From JBAZGH01 sp041652935 (GTDB lineage Bacteria > Patescibacteriota > Patescibacteriia > Patescibacteriales > XYC2-FULL-47-12), in NCBI GenBank assembly GCA_041652935.1, contig JBAZGH010000016.1, forward strand, positions 1 to 20,303: DNA of 20,303 bases, in the 5' to 3' direction. The translations under genes and the position numbers were made by a program. How positions within the stretch are numbered: the first letter of the stretch is position 1; the number at the start of each line of letters is the position of its first letter. The notes under the pieces are model-generated. The model ran no database searches and was not told where the DNA came from. It saw nothing but the letters and a program-made list of their open reading frames with translations. This document shows, one piece after another, positions 1-5,637 of this stretch.

Positions 1-907
1 CAGAAATTTGGCGCTGGCGATTATTGATGAACAGCATCGCTTCGGAGTAGAGCAGAGAAGGGCTTTGCGCAAAAAATCAGGTGATGATAAAACAGTACCG
101 CATCTTTTAGCAATGACCGCGACGCCGATTCCGCGCAGTTTGGCGCAGGCGATTTATGGCGATTTGGATTTGTCAATTATTAATGAAATGCCCAAGGGAA
201 GAAAAAAAATCCAAACTTTTGTCGTGCCGGAAAATAAGAGGCAGAGCGGCTATGAGTTTATAAAAAAACAAATCAAAGAAGGGCGGCAGTCATTTGTAGT
301 TTGTCCCTTAGTTAGCCCGTCAGATAAATTAGGTGTAAAGTCAGTTGAAGAAGAATATCAGAAATTAAACGAAATAATTTTCAAAGATTTGGAGATTGCT
401 TATCTGCATGGTCGCATGAAAGCAAAAGAAAAAGATGAGATAATGCAAAAGTTTTTAAATAATGAAAAAAAAATTTTAGTGACAACTTCAGTAATTGAAG
501 TAGGGGTTGATGCGCCGAACGCAACTATTATGATGATAGAGGGGGCCGAAAGATTCGGGCTGGCGCAATTGCATCAATTCCGCGGACGAGTAGGGCGGAG
601 TGACCATCAATCTTATTGTTTATTATTTCCTACAGACGAAAAGCAGGCGCGGGAAAGACTTGCAACTTTTGCCAAAAACCACGATGGTTTTAAATTAGCT
701 GAAGAAGATTTGAAGATGCGCGGCCCGGGCGAAGTTTACGGCACGGCGCAGAAAGGATTTCCCGAGTTTAAAATCGCCGACTTGAACGATTACATTTTAA
801 TTAAAGAGACGAAAGAAGCAGCTGAACAGGTTATAAAAAATGGGATTGATAAATATGTCGGGTTGATGGAAGGGGTTAAAAAAGATGACGAATGGGTGGC
901 GGGATAG
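1..907 (+). CDS. recG: ATP-dependent DNA helicase RecG, C-terminal part (5' truncated by window edge)
   Basis: RecG is a superfamily 2 double-stranded DNA translocase that remodels stalled replication forks and Holliday junctions. The reading frame is open from base 2 and the gene begins outside the window. Visible motifs are the Walker B/motif II box DEQHRFGV right at the start (bases about 26-49), motif III TATPIPR (about 116-136), and the second RecA-like domain with TTSVIEVGVDAP and the QFRGRVGR motif VI (about 577-600). The tail with EEDLKMRGPGEVYGTAQKG is typical of RecG. About 300 C-terminal residues are present out of roughly 680-700 in the family, so the wedge domain and Walker A lie upstream. 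It ends TAG just before a promoter-like sequence for the next gene. Identification is firm. Confidence 0.95.
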   Translation, partial: RNLALAIIDEQHRFGVEQRRALRKKSGDDKTVPHLLAMTATPIPRSLAQAIYGDLDLSIINEMPKGRKKIQTFVVPENKRQSGYEFIKKQIKEGRQSFVVCPLVSPSDKLGVKSVEEEYQKLNEIIFKDLEIAYLHGRMKAKEKDEIMQKFLNNEKKILVTTSVIEVGVDAPNATIMMIEGAERFGLAQLHQFRGRVGRSDHQSYCLLFPTDEKQARERLATFAKNHDGFKLAEEDLKMRGPGEVYGTAQKGFPEFKIADLNDYILIKETKEAAEQVIKNGIDKYVGLMEGVKKDDEWVAG

Positions 908-909
908 AT

Positions 910-938
910 TTGCAGTTTTGTATTTTTTTTGATATATT
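910..938 (+). promoter_or_regulatory. Promoter of the response regulator-ndk unit
   Basis: TTGCAG (910-915), a 17-base spacer, then TATATT (933-938). The predicted transcription start (about 945) coincides with the first base of the inverted repeat at 945-1024, so the whole 5' UTR would be a hairpin. Seen by eye from consensus match only. Confidence 0.5.
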
Positions 939-944
939 GATAGT

Positions 945-1024
945 AAATAAGTAAATAGTGAACAGTAAATAGTGAACAGTGAAAAGCAAAAAAGCCCTAT
1001 TCACTGTTCACTATTTACTTATTT
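945..1024. repeat. Inverted repeat with a duplicated left arm, in the 5' UTR of the response regulator
   Basis: 945-966 and 1003-1024 are perfect 22-base reverse complements. The left arm contains a tandem duplication of GTAAATAGTGAACA (951-964 and 965-978). Because of it, a second pairing is possible: 965-983 with 1000-1018, 19 perfect bp. The two hairpins are alternative, offset by 14 bases. The element ends 9 bases before the start codon at 1034. Confidence 0.9.
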
Positions 1025-1033
1025 CTAATATTT

Positions 1034-1399
1034 ATGAAGAAAATTTTAATCATTGAGGATGAAGACACAATCAGCGGAATGTACAAGGCTAGTATGGAAA
1101 AAGCCGGGTATTCTGTTGTTTTAGCTACAAACGGTGAGAAGGGCTTGGAAATGGCAAAAACAGAGAAGCCGGATTTAATATTGCTGGATATTATGATGCC
1201 GAAAATGGATGGTTTTACCGTATTGGAAAAAGTGAAATCAAATGATAATATAAAAGATGTTCCGGTTGTTATGTTGACTAATTTGGGCCAAGAGGATGAC
1301 AGAGAAAAGGGCAGAAAATTAGGAGCTGACGATTACTGGGTGAAAGCTGATTTTACCCCGGCGCAGGTTAATGAAAAAATTAAACAATATATAAAATAA
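1034..1399 (+). CDS. Stand-alone CheY-like response regulator
   Basis: A single receiver (REC) domain of 121 residues with no output domain. The phosphorylation machinery is complete: acidic pair E8/D9, phospho-acceptor D52 in DLILLDIMMP, T82 in VMLTN and K104 in WVKAD. Such proteins accept phosphate from a histidine kinase and act through protein-protein contact; no kinase gene is in the window, so the partner is unknown. The ATG has no SD; the leader is a long hairpin (945-1024). ndk starts 4 bases after the stop, so the two genes are probably co-transcribed, which is unusual company for a signalling protein. Family assignment is firm; the role is not known. Confidence 0.92.
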   Translation: MKKILIIEDEDTISGMYKASMEKAGYSVVLATNGEKGLEMAKTEKPDLILLDIMMPKMDGFTVLEKVKSNDNIKDVPVVMLTNLGQEDDREKGRKLGADDYWVKADFTPAQVNEKIKQYIK

Positions 1400-1403
1400 C
1401 AAT

Positions 1404-2021
1404 ATGACGCATCCAAAACAAGAGCAAACATTAGTATTAATAAAGGGGGACGGAGTCCAGCGCGGTTTTATTGGTGAAATTATTACCCGTTTTGAACGCG
1501 TGGGCTTAAAGATTAAAGCCATGAAAATGGTTTGGCCCAGTAAAGAAATTATCAACAAGCATTATGACCCCAGTAATACCGAGTGGTTGGAAGATATCGG
1601 AAAAAAAGCTTTAAAAGGATATGAAAAAAAAGGGATTAAAGTTGATAAAACTCCGCTGGAGATAGGACAGCATGTCCAGGAAAATTTATTGAGCATGCTT
1701 TCCGCCGGTCCGGTAGTGGCGATTGTCCTGCAGGGAGCCCATGCGGTTGAGGTCGTCCGCAAACTTGTCGGTTCAACTGATCCGTTATCTTCAGCTCCGG
1801 GAACTATTAGAGGTGATTTTTCTTTAGATTCTTATACCATGAGCGACAGCGATGATCGGGCAATGAGAAATTTAATTCATGCTTCCGGTGAGGTTGAGGA
1901 AGCGAAGAGGGAGATTGAAATTTGGTTTGATGAAAGCGAACAACATGATTATATTCTGCCATATGATGAAGTAATTTATGAAAAAGACTGGGAAAAGAAG
2001 CAGGCGCTATTAAATGAATAA
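1404..2021 (+). CDS. ndk: Nucleoside diphosphate kinase, long form with insertion
   Basis: Catalyses transfer of the gamma phosphate between nucleoside tri- and diphosphates through a phosphohistidine. Recognised by LVLIKGDGV at the N-terminus (K14 corresponds to the conserved Lys of IKP motifs), AGPVVAIVLQG, VGSTDP, APGTIRGDF and the active-site segment NLIHASGE with H159. The protein has 205 residues, while typical bacterial Ndk has about 140. The extra length is mainly an insertion around residues 54-92, rich in Lys and Glu, plus a C-terminal extension. The family's usual NxxHGSDS is here NLIHASGE, with the His kept. It follows the response regulator by 4 bases with no SD. Function is likely conserved; the insertion's role is unknown. 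Confidence 0.9.
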   Translation: MTHPKQEQTLVLIKGDGVQRGFIGEIITRFERVGLKIKAMKMVWPSKEIINKHYDPSNTEWLEDIGKKALKGYEKKGIKVDKTPLEIGQHVQENLLSMLSAGPVVAIVLQGAHAVEVVRKLVGSTDPLSSAPGTIRGDFSLDSYTMSDSDDRAMRNLIHASGEVEEAKREIEIWFDESEQHDYILPYDEVIYEKDWEKKQALLNE

Positions 2022-2053
2022 ATATTGTAGTATAATATAAATTATAATCCGAA

Positions 2054-2165
2054 TTAATCCTAATTCTATCCGAATACTCCGAATTTATACAAAATAATTA
2101 TAGATGTAATTTGAGGCATTCGGATAGTTGCACGAAAATTTAAATACGTACAATATTAGGATTAA
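2054..2165. repeat. Nested inverted repeat upstream of a small membrane ORF
   Basis: Outer arms TTAATCCTAAT (2054-2064) and ATTAGGATTAA (2155-2165) are perfect 11-base complements. Inner arms CTATCCGAAT (2066-2075) and ATTCGGATAG (2118-2127) are perfect 10-base complements. A TATAAT sits just upstream (2031-2036) after ndk. One of the series of intergenic inverted repeats in this window. Confidence 0.75.
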
Positions 2166-2207
2166 AGGTTTGATGTCTAAGTTAAACCGTAAAAAGTATA
2201 TTAAACT

Positions 2208-2330
2208 ATGAAGAAAGTTTTAAAAGTTTGCAACAAACCATTAGTTTTAATCAGTGCTTTAATCGCGGGGGTAGCTGTAGTTTTAGCCAGGTTTTTTATG
2301 ACTAAAGACTCTGGTAAAGATGAAGAATAA
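2208..2330 (+). CDS. Small single-pass membrane protein, 40 aa, unknown
   Basis: The ORF encodes 40 residues: a basic N-terminus (MKKVLKVCNK), one hydrophobic stretch of about 18 residues (around 11-29) and a charged C-terminus (KDSGKDEE). That pattern fits a single transmembrane helix with the N-terminus inside. No SD is present; TATATT lies at 2197-2202, five bases before ATG, so the mRNA may be leaderless. A second tiny hydrophobic ORF follows. I do not recognise a family. It could be a real microprotein or chance; the hydrophobic and charge pattern favours real. Confidence 0.5.
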   Translation: MKKVLKVCNKPLVLISALIAGVAVVLARFFMTKDSGKDEE

Positions 2331-2345
2331 AATTTTTCATCAAAT

Positions 2346-2373
2346 TTGACATATTTATATATTTTGATAATAT
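2346..2373 (+). promoter_or_regulatory. Promoter of the 33-aa ORF
   Basis: Perfect TTGACA (2346-2351), a 16-base spacer and TAATAT (2368-2373). Predicted transcription start falls at about the A of the ATG at 2381, suggesting a leaderless mRNA. Confidence 0.5.
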
Positions 2374-2380
2374 ATTTTAT

Positions 2381-2482
2381 ATGAATAAAGCCATTAAAAA
2401 TTTAAGCCTGTTATTAGGTTTATTGCTCGGCCTGTTATTGGGACGGGAATTTTTGGATGGCTTAAATTATAGGACTGCATAA
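2381..2482 (+). CDS. Small hydrophobic protein, 33 aa, unknown
   Basis: Encodes 33 residues with a Leu/Gly-rich hydrophobic core (SLLLGLLLGLLLG) followed by REFLDGLNYRTA. The repeated LLLG units suggest a membrane-inserted helix. It has a good promoter directly upstream and an intrinsic terminator 32 bases downstream (2514-2536), so it looks like a short independent transcription unit. No SD, consistent with a leaderless start. No family recognised. Confidence 0.45.
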   Translation: MNKAIKNLSLLLGLLLGLLLGREFLDGLNYRTA

Positions 2483-2513
2483 ATAAGCAGTAAATAAACA
2501 AAGATAATTGTAG

Positions 2514-2536
2514 CCATCCAAAACGGATGGTTTTTT
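2514..2536 (+). terminator. Intrinsic terminator after the 33-aa ORF
   Basis: CCATCC (2514-2519), loop AAAAC, GGATGG (2525-2530), then six T (2531-2536). Confidence 0.75.
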
Positions 2537-2558
2537 GGTTGCTCTTTATAAAAATAGC

Positions 2559-2607
2559 TGATAGCCGTTAAAAGCGCGTAAATTTTATACTTTTTTATCG
2601 GCTATCA
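2559..2607. repeat. Inverted repeat upstream of the WG-repeat-like gene
   Basis: TGATAGCCG (2559-2567) and CGGCTATCA (2599-2607) are perfect complements around an A+T-rich centre that contains a TATACT (2586-2591), a possible -10 element. No convincing -35 was found. Confidence 0.6.
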
Positions 2608-2642
2608 ACCTTCAAAGAGACACTTCGAAAGGGAGAAAGAAA

Positions 2643-3149
2643 ATGAAACAAGTAAAAGAACAAGACAGAAGAGAGGATCTCGATTTTTTAGGCGTAGGCC
2701 ATGTCGTTTGTTGCATGAATGTTTGTAGAGCGGAGGAAAACGGAGAATGGTTTCATGTTTATAGCGATGATTTGAGTCCAGTTTATGAAGATCGTTATGC
2801 ATTTGTCGGCCCTATTAAGATGGCAGACGGCCAATTGCGGGCGCGCGTTGAAATTGAAACCGAGGGCGATGCGCCTAATGAATGGTGCCATATCGGATTT
2901 GATGGCAAGCCAATCAGCGACGCGAGGTATAAATTCGTCGGTGATTTTCACTGCGGGTTTGCTCGCGTTCAGAGATTTGACGGAAAATGGCTGCACATTT
3001 TTTCAAACGGGGAACCAGCATACGGCGATATCGTCTTTGATGCGGCGCACGACTTCGAAGACGATTGTGCTAAAGTACTCGATGGAAATAAGTGGGTTAT
3101 TGTCCAAGCGTTTTCCGTGGAAACTGTTGATATAGCAATAGCAGTTTGA
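2643..3149 (+). CDS. WG-repeat-like protein, 168 aa
   Basis: The sequence contains about three and a half divergent repeats of roughly 35-40 residues, each starting with an aromatic-rich strand: GEWFHVYSDDLSPVYEDRYAF, NEWCHIGFDGKPISDARYKF, GKWLHIFSNGEPAYGDIVF, and a last partial unit NKWVIV. This resembles WG/KWG beta repeats, which generally form beta-structured binding modules; the target here is unknown. No signal peptide, so probably cytoplasmic. The start is fixed by a strong SD GGGAG at 2631-2635, seven bases before ATG, a signal that the core genes of this window lack. It is followed by an intrinsic terminator (3182-3227). The N-terminal 30 residues contain a CC pair and are unlike the repeats. 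Confidence 0.7.
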   Translation: MKQVKEQDRREDLDFLGVGHVVCCMNVCRAEENGEWFHVYSDDLSPVYEDRYAFVGPIKMADGQLRARVEIETEGDAPNEWCHIGFDGKPISDARYKFVGDFHCGFARVQRFDGKWLHIFSNGEPAYGDIVFDAAHDFEDDCAKVLDGNKWVIVQAFSVETVDIAIAV

Positions 3150-3181
3150 AACTTCAATTCGCATTATTTTTTGAAGAATTC

Positions 3182-3227
3182 AAGACCAGAAATTGATATT
3201 AGATTTGCTGGTCTTTTTTATTTTTTA
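3182..3227 (+). terminator. Intrinsic terminator after the WG-repeat-like gene
   Basis: AAGACCAG (3182-3189) pairs with CTGGTCTT (3208-3215), followed by a T-rich tract to 3227. Confidence 0.75.
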
Positions 3228-3265
3228 TCAGAGATTGCTTGCAATTCAAAGCTTTAGCGTAGGAT

Positions 3266-3314
3266 TGTGGAAAAATACTTGCCATTTTTTAAAATATATG
3301 ATAAATTATCCACA
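3266..3314. promoter_or_regulatory. Pair of facing DnaA-box-like 9-mers
   Basis: TTATCCACA (3306-3314) is a perfect consensus DnaA box on the + strand. TGTGGAAAA (3266-3274) is a one-mismatch box on the - strand. Between them is an A+T-rich stretch. With no dnaA, dnaN or change of gene direction nearby, an origin is unlikely; a chance match or a DnaA-regulated promoter are alternatives. Confidence 0.2.
3279..3307 (+). promoter_or_regulatory. Possible promoter of the candidate small RNA
   Basis: TTGCCA (3279-3284), a 17-base spacer and TAAATT (3302-3307). The -10 overlaps the DnaA-box-like sequence at 3306-3314. A four-of-six match in the -10 only, so weak. Confidence 0.3.
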
Positions 3315-3480
3315 TATGCATAAGACATTACTAAAAACTGCATTTTATTTTAGCTTTTGGTATTTTGGCTTTCGCCCGGCGGAAAGTTCAGTTTTTAGTG
3401 GTGTTTTAACAAAATAAAGTTAAAACTCACTAGGGAAAACAGACTGGCTTCCGCTCACGCGGGAGCCAGTTTTGTTTTTG
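3315..3480 (+). ncRNA. Candidate structured small RNA of unknown type
   Basis: This stretch between two terminators has no convincing gene but dense structure. ACTAAAAACTG (3330-3340) pairs perfectly with CAGTTTTTAGT (3389-3399). AGTGGTGTTTTAAC (3397-3410) pairs with GTTAAAACTCACT (3419-3431) with one extra base. The two hairpins share bases 3397-3399, so they may exclude each other. A strong terminator closes the unit (3443-3480). A 33-codon ORF starting at 3316 is the only coding alternative; it has no SD and looks like chance. No match to 6S, tmRNA, RNase P or SRP RNA was apparent. Confidence 0.35.
3443..3480 (+). terminator. Strong intrinsic terminator
   Basis: ACTGGCTTCCGC (3443-3454) pairs over 12 bp with GCGGGAGCCAGT (3459-3470) around a TCAC loop, with one T-G pair, followed by TTTGTTTTTG. 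Confidence 0.85.
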
Positions 3481-3589
3481 TCCTGTTTTTGTTCCGCAAT
3501 AATGCGGGATGAAGATAGGGTAGAAATATCCTAAAAAAATAAGGAGCATTGCTCTTTAAACAATAATCCAGAAAAAGGGAGAAATAACA

Positions 3590-3868
3590 ATGGCGCAATG
3601 GTACTCAATGAGAGACATGACAATGGACCAACTCCAGGCCTTCGCTGTAGCGCAAAGTTTTTTGGGACGGGTTGTGTATTTTTGGAAAGAATCCTTGGAC
3701 AAAGACCTTTTTGTTGTGGTTGATGAGGGCGGCGAGATGGATGAAAAATACAGCCATAAAAAAAGCATGGTTAATATGCTTGACAAAGCAGTGGAGAGCG
3801 GAATATTTGCGGGAATACACGAGGTATTGCATGAAATCCAGCTAAATCGGCTAGGGGCGGTTGCCTAA
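3590..3868 (+). CDS. Hypothetical protein, 92 aa
   Basis: A soluble, acidic, probably alpha-helical protein with an aromatic patch (MAQWYSMRDM) at the N-terminus and WKES/DLFVVVDEGGEMDE in the middle. No signal peptide, membrane segment or known motif was seen. The start is supported by SD GGGAG at 3577-3581, eight bases upstream, and by the same leader style as the next gene and as the WG-repeat-like gene at 2643. It lies 88 bases upstream of the 82-aa gene and probably shares its terminator at 4224-4294. I do not recognise a family. Confidence 0.65.
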   Translation: MAQWYSMRDMTMDQLQAFAVAQSFLGRVVYFWKESLDKDLFVVVDEGGEMDEKYSHKKSMVNMLDKAVESGIFAGIHEVLHEIQLNRLGAVA

Positions 3869-3956
3869 AATTGAAAGAAGCGAAGTTTGCCGTCGCTCAT
3901 ATTTCACCACAAGGAATATGGCCATCATAACCATAAAAAAGAAGGGAGAAATACTA

Positions 3957-4205
3957 ATGGCAGCATCATCAGTTCTCACGGAAGAGGGATTGCAGACAAC
4001 GGTAGTGGTTTTAGCTGAGAGTGAACGGGCAGCCTCTGAAATCAAGCGGGTTCTTGTGAGTTTGGGGAATATGGAGGCCATCAAAGAACCAGCGGGGGGG
4101 AGCGGTTTTCAGATTACCGTAACCTTCCGAAACTTTGAAACAAGGGATCATTTTTTGGAATGTTGTGAAATAATCGGTGGGGTATCGGTATTAAATACAA
4201 CATAA
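3957..4205 (+). CDS. Hypothetical protein, 82 aa
   Basis: Starts MAASSVLTEEGLQ and runs 82 residues; alternating hydrophobic strands (TTVVVLAE, FQITVTF) and helices (ERAASEIKRVLVSLG, TRDHFLECCEII) suggest a small alpha/beta sandwich, possibly ferredoxin-like, which is only a guess from the pattern. The frame is open upstream to 3861, but the ATG at 3957 is chosen because GGGAG (3944-3948) lies eight bases before it; an in-frame ATG at 3918 has only a poorly spaced AAGGA. Followed at once by a very long terminator hairpin. No family recognised. Confidence 0.65.
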   Translation: MAASSVLTEEGLQTTVVVLAESERAASEIKRVLVSLGNMEAIKEPAGGSGFQITVTFRNFETRDHFLECCEIIGGVSVLNTT

Positions 4206-4223
4206 ATATTCCGATCCCAACCC

Positions 4224-4294
4224 AGTGCGTTTCGTGCTCTGGTCCTAAGATCATATCCTTAGGACTCCTGAGCGCTAAACGCACTTTTATTTTT
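4224..4294 (+). terminator. Long intrinsic terminator
   Basis: AGTGCGTTT (4224-4232) pairs with AAACGCACT (4277-4285), continuing through GTGCTC/GAGCGC with one mismatch, and an inner GTCCTAAG/CTTAGGAC stem. The 3' arm is followed by TTTATTTTT. Total stem over 20 bp. Confidence 0.85.
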
Positions 4295-4353
4295 CAGCGC
4301 CCGTGATATGATTAAAAAATTAAAACGGGGCGTCGCCCGCCCGCCTCGCTTGC

Positions 4354-4406
4354 CGGGCTGTCGTATAATGGCAGTACGCAGGGCTGGGGGTCCTGTAGCC
4401 GGGGTT
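4354..4406 (+). pseudogene. Truncated tRNA-Pro copy (T-arm and 3' acceptor missing)
   Basis: Bases 4354-4406 match the intact tRNA-Pro at 4449-4501 at every position except one (GGCAG instead of GGTAG in the D-loop). The copy keeps the 5' acceptor strand, D-arm, anticodon arm with GGG and variable region. It breaks off in the T-loop, so the T-stem and acceptor cannot pair. It is replaced by two G+C-rich palindromes (4407-4437). The intact copy starts 95 bases downstream. Confidence 0.85.
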
Positions 4407-4437
4407 TCCGCCCAAGGCGGACCCGCCTCGGGCGGGC
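4407..4437. repeat. Two adjacent G+C-rich palindromes (REP-like)
   Basis: TCCGCC-CAA-GGCGGA (about 4407-4421) followed by CCCGCC-TCG-GGCGGG (about 4422-4436). Similar G+C words lie upstream of the broken tRNA (4331-4353, CGCCCGCCCGCCTCGC). They look like short palindromic elements inserted next to a tRNA duplication. Confidence 0.6.
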
Positions 4438-4448
4438 GATTATTTTAA

Positions 4449-4519
4449 CGGGCTGTCGTATAATGGTAGTACGCAGGGCTGGGGGTCCTGTAGCCGGGGT
4501 TCGATTCCCCGCAGCCCGA
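4449..4519 (+). tRNA. tRNA-Pro (anticodon GGG)
   Basis: Acceptor CGGGCTG (4449-4455) pairs with CAGCCCG (4512-4518), with discriminator A73 at 4519 as usual for tRNA-Pro. The D-stem is GTAT/GTAC, the anticodon stem CAGGG/TCCTG with loop CTGGGGG giving anticodon GGG, the variable region TAGC, and the T-arm CGGGG-TTCGATT-CCCCG. The 3' CCA is not encoded (CAA follows), so CCA must be added enzymatically. The cloverleaf is complete. A broken copy lies just upstream. Confidence 0.93.
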
Positions 4520-4583
4520 CAAATAATGTATCTTATTTTGTGATTTTGTGATAAAATTGAAATAATTATTTATCAATAAAATC

Positions 4584-5534
4584 ATGCTGTCATATATTTT
4601 ATTCGCTGTCGGTTTTGTAATTTTAATTAAAGGAGCTGATTATTTGGTTGAAGGGTCGTCTTCCATCGCCAAGCGCTGGGGGCTCTCTTCTATTTTTATC
4701 GGTTTGACCGTGGTGGCTTTCGGCACTTCGGCGCCGGAATTTTTTGTTAATATTATTGCCAGCATTGAAGGCCGCTCCGGCATTGTCGCCGGCACTATTT
4801 TAGGCAGCAATATTGTCAATATCCTGCTTATTTTAGGGATAGCCGCTTTAATAACTCCGCTGACGGTCAACACGGCGACAGTCAGCCGCCAGATTCCGTT
4901 AAGCTTATTAGCGGTTATTGTTTTGGCGGTTTTAGTTAATGACAAATTTATCACTCATGAGCCGTTTAACGCCTTAAGCCGGGGCGATGGATTAATTTTA
5001 ATAACTTTTTTCGTTATTTTTTTATATTCGGTAGCCAGCGTCATGCACCAAAAAGGGCAGGAGATGCCGATTAAGGAGCATAAGCGCTCGAAATCGCTGC
5101 TGATGATTTTAGGCGGATGCGTCCTGCTGGCTTTGGGCGGGAAGTGGATTGTGGACGGGGCGGTCCAGATAGCCCAAGTTTTGGAAATCAGAGAGTCTGT
5201 TGTCGGGTTAACAATTATCGCCGTCGGCACTTCTTTGCCGGAACTAGCCGCTTCCGGGGTGGCGGCTTACAAAGGAAAGACCGATATCGCCGTCGGCAAT
5301 GTTATCGGCTCTAATATTTTTAGGATATTTTGGGTGCTGGGAGTAAGCGCTTTAATAAGGCCGGTTAATTTTTCCGATAATTTGAATTTTGACATCCTGG
5401 CAGTCGGCGCGGCGACGGTTTTATTGCTTGCTGCTCTTTATACGAATAAAAAAAGGATACTGGAAAGATGGGAAGGGTATGTTTTTATAATTTTATATAT
5501 TTTATATATCGGTTTTTTAATTTACCGCAGTTAA
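4584..5534 (+). CDS. yrbG: Na+/Ca2+ exchanger-type antiporter (YrbG/CaCA family), copy 1
   Basis: A 316-residue inner-membrane cation/Ca2+ antiporter of the CaCA superfamily, built as two inverted halves. Alpha-1 repeat: GADYLVEG (17-24), AFGTSAPEFFVN (45-56) and GSNIVNILLILG (74-85). Alpha-2 repeat: AVGTSLPELAAS (213-224) and GSNIFRIFWVLG (242-253). The acidic residues E52 and E220 in the two GTSxPE signatures are the expected ion ligands. About ten hydrophobic segments are visible, with a hydrophilic loop at about 155-172. The ATG has no SD; TGATAAAAT upstream resembles an extended -10. A close paralogue follows 103 bases downstream. Ion specificity cannot be read from sequence. Confidence 0.9.
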   Translation: MLSYILFAVGFVILIKGADYLVEGSSSIAKRWGLSSIFIGLTVVAFGTSAPEFFVNIIASIEGRSGIVAGTILGSNIVNILLILGIAALITPLTVNTATVSRQIPLSLLAVIVLAVLVNDKFITHEPFNALSRGDGLILITFFVIFLYSVASVMHQKGQEMPIKEHKRSKSLLMILGGCVLLALGGKWIVDGAVQIAQVLEIRESVVGLTIIAVGTSLPELAASGVAAYKGKTDIAVGNVIGSNIFRIFWVLGVSALIRPVNFSDNLNFDILAVGAATVLLLAALYTNKKRILERWEGYVFIILYILYIGFLIYRS

Positions 5535-5555
5535 ATGTAGCGCTCCAAAAAAAGA

Positions 5556-5584
5556 TTAGGATTATAAAATATTTATATTATAAT
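5556..5584 (+). promoter_or_regulatory. Possible promoter of the second exchanger
   Basis: TTAGGA (5556-5561), a 17-base spacer and a perfect TATAAT (5579-5584). The -10 lies within a small inverted repeat (ATATTTAT/ATAAATAT). This suggests the second exchanger can be expressed on its own. Confidence 0.4.
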
Positions 5585-5637
5585 AAATATTATCATGGAG
5601 CATATACTTTATTTAACGCGGTTTATAGATAAATTTT

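Noticed and set aside
945..1024. CRISPR-like array from repeated GTAAATAGTGAACA
   Set aside because: Only two adjacent copies without spacers and no cas gene; it is an inverted-repeat arm.
3306..3314. Replication origin at the DnaA box
   Set aside because: Only two boxes, no dnaA, dnaN or gyr genes nearby and no switch in gene direction.
3193..3417. 74-codon + strand ORF
   Set aside because: It begins inside the terminator of the preceding gene, has no SD and overlaps hairpins of a candidate small RNA.
4354..4501. Direct repeat of tRNA-Pro as attachment sites of an integrated element
   Set aside because: The repeats are only 95 bases apart, no integrase is present, and the duplicated part is the 5' portion of the tRNA, not the 3' end used by most tyrosine integrases.
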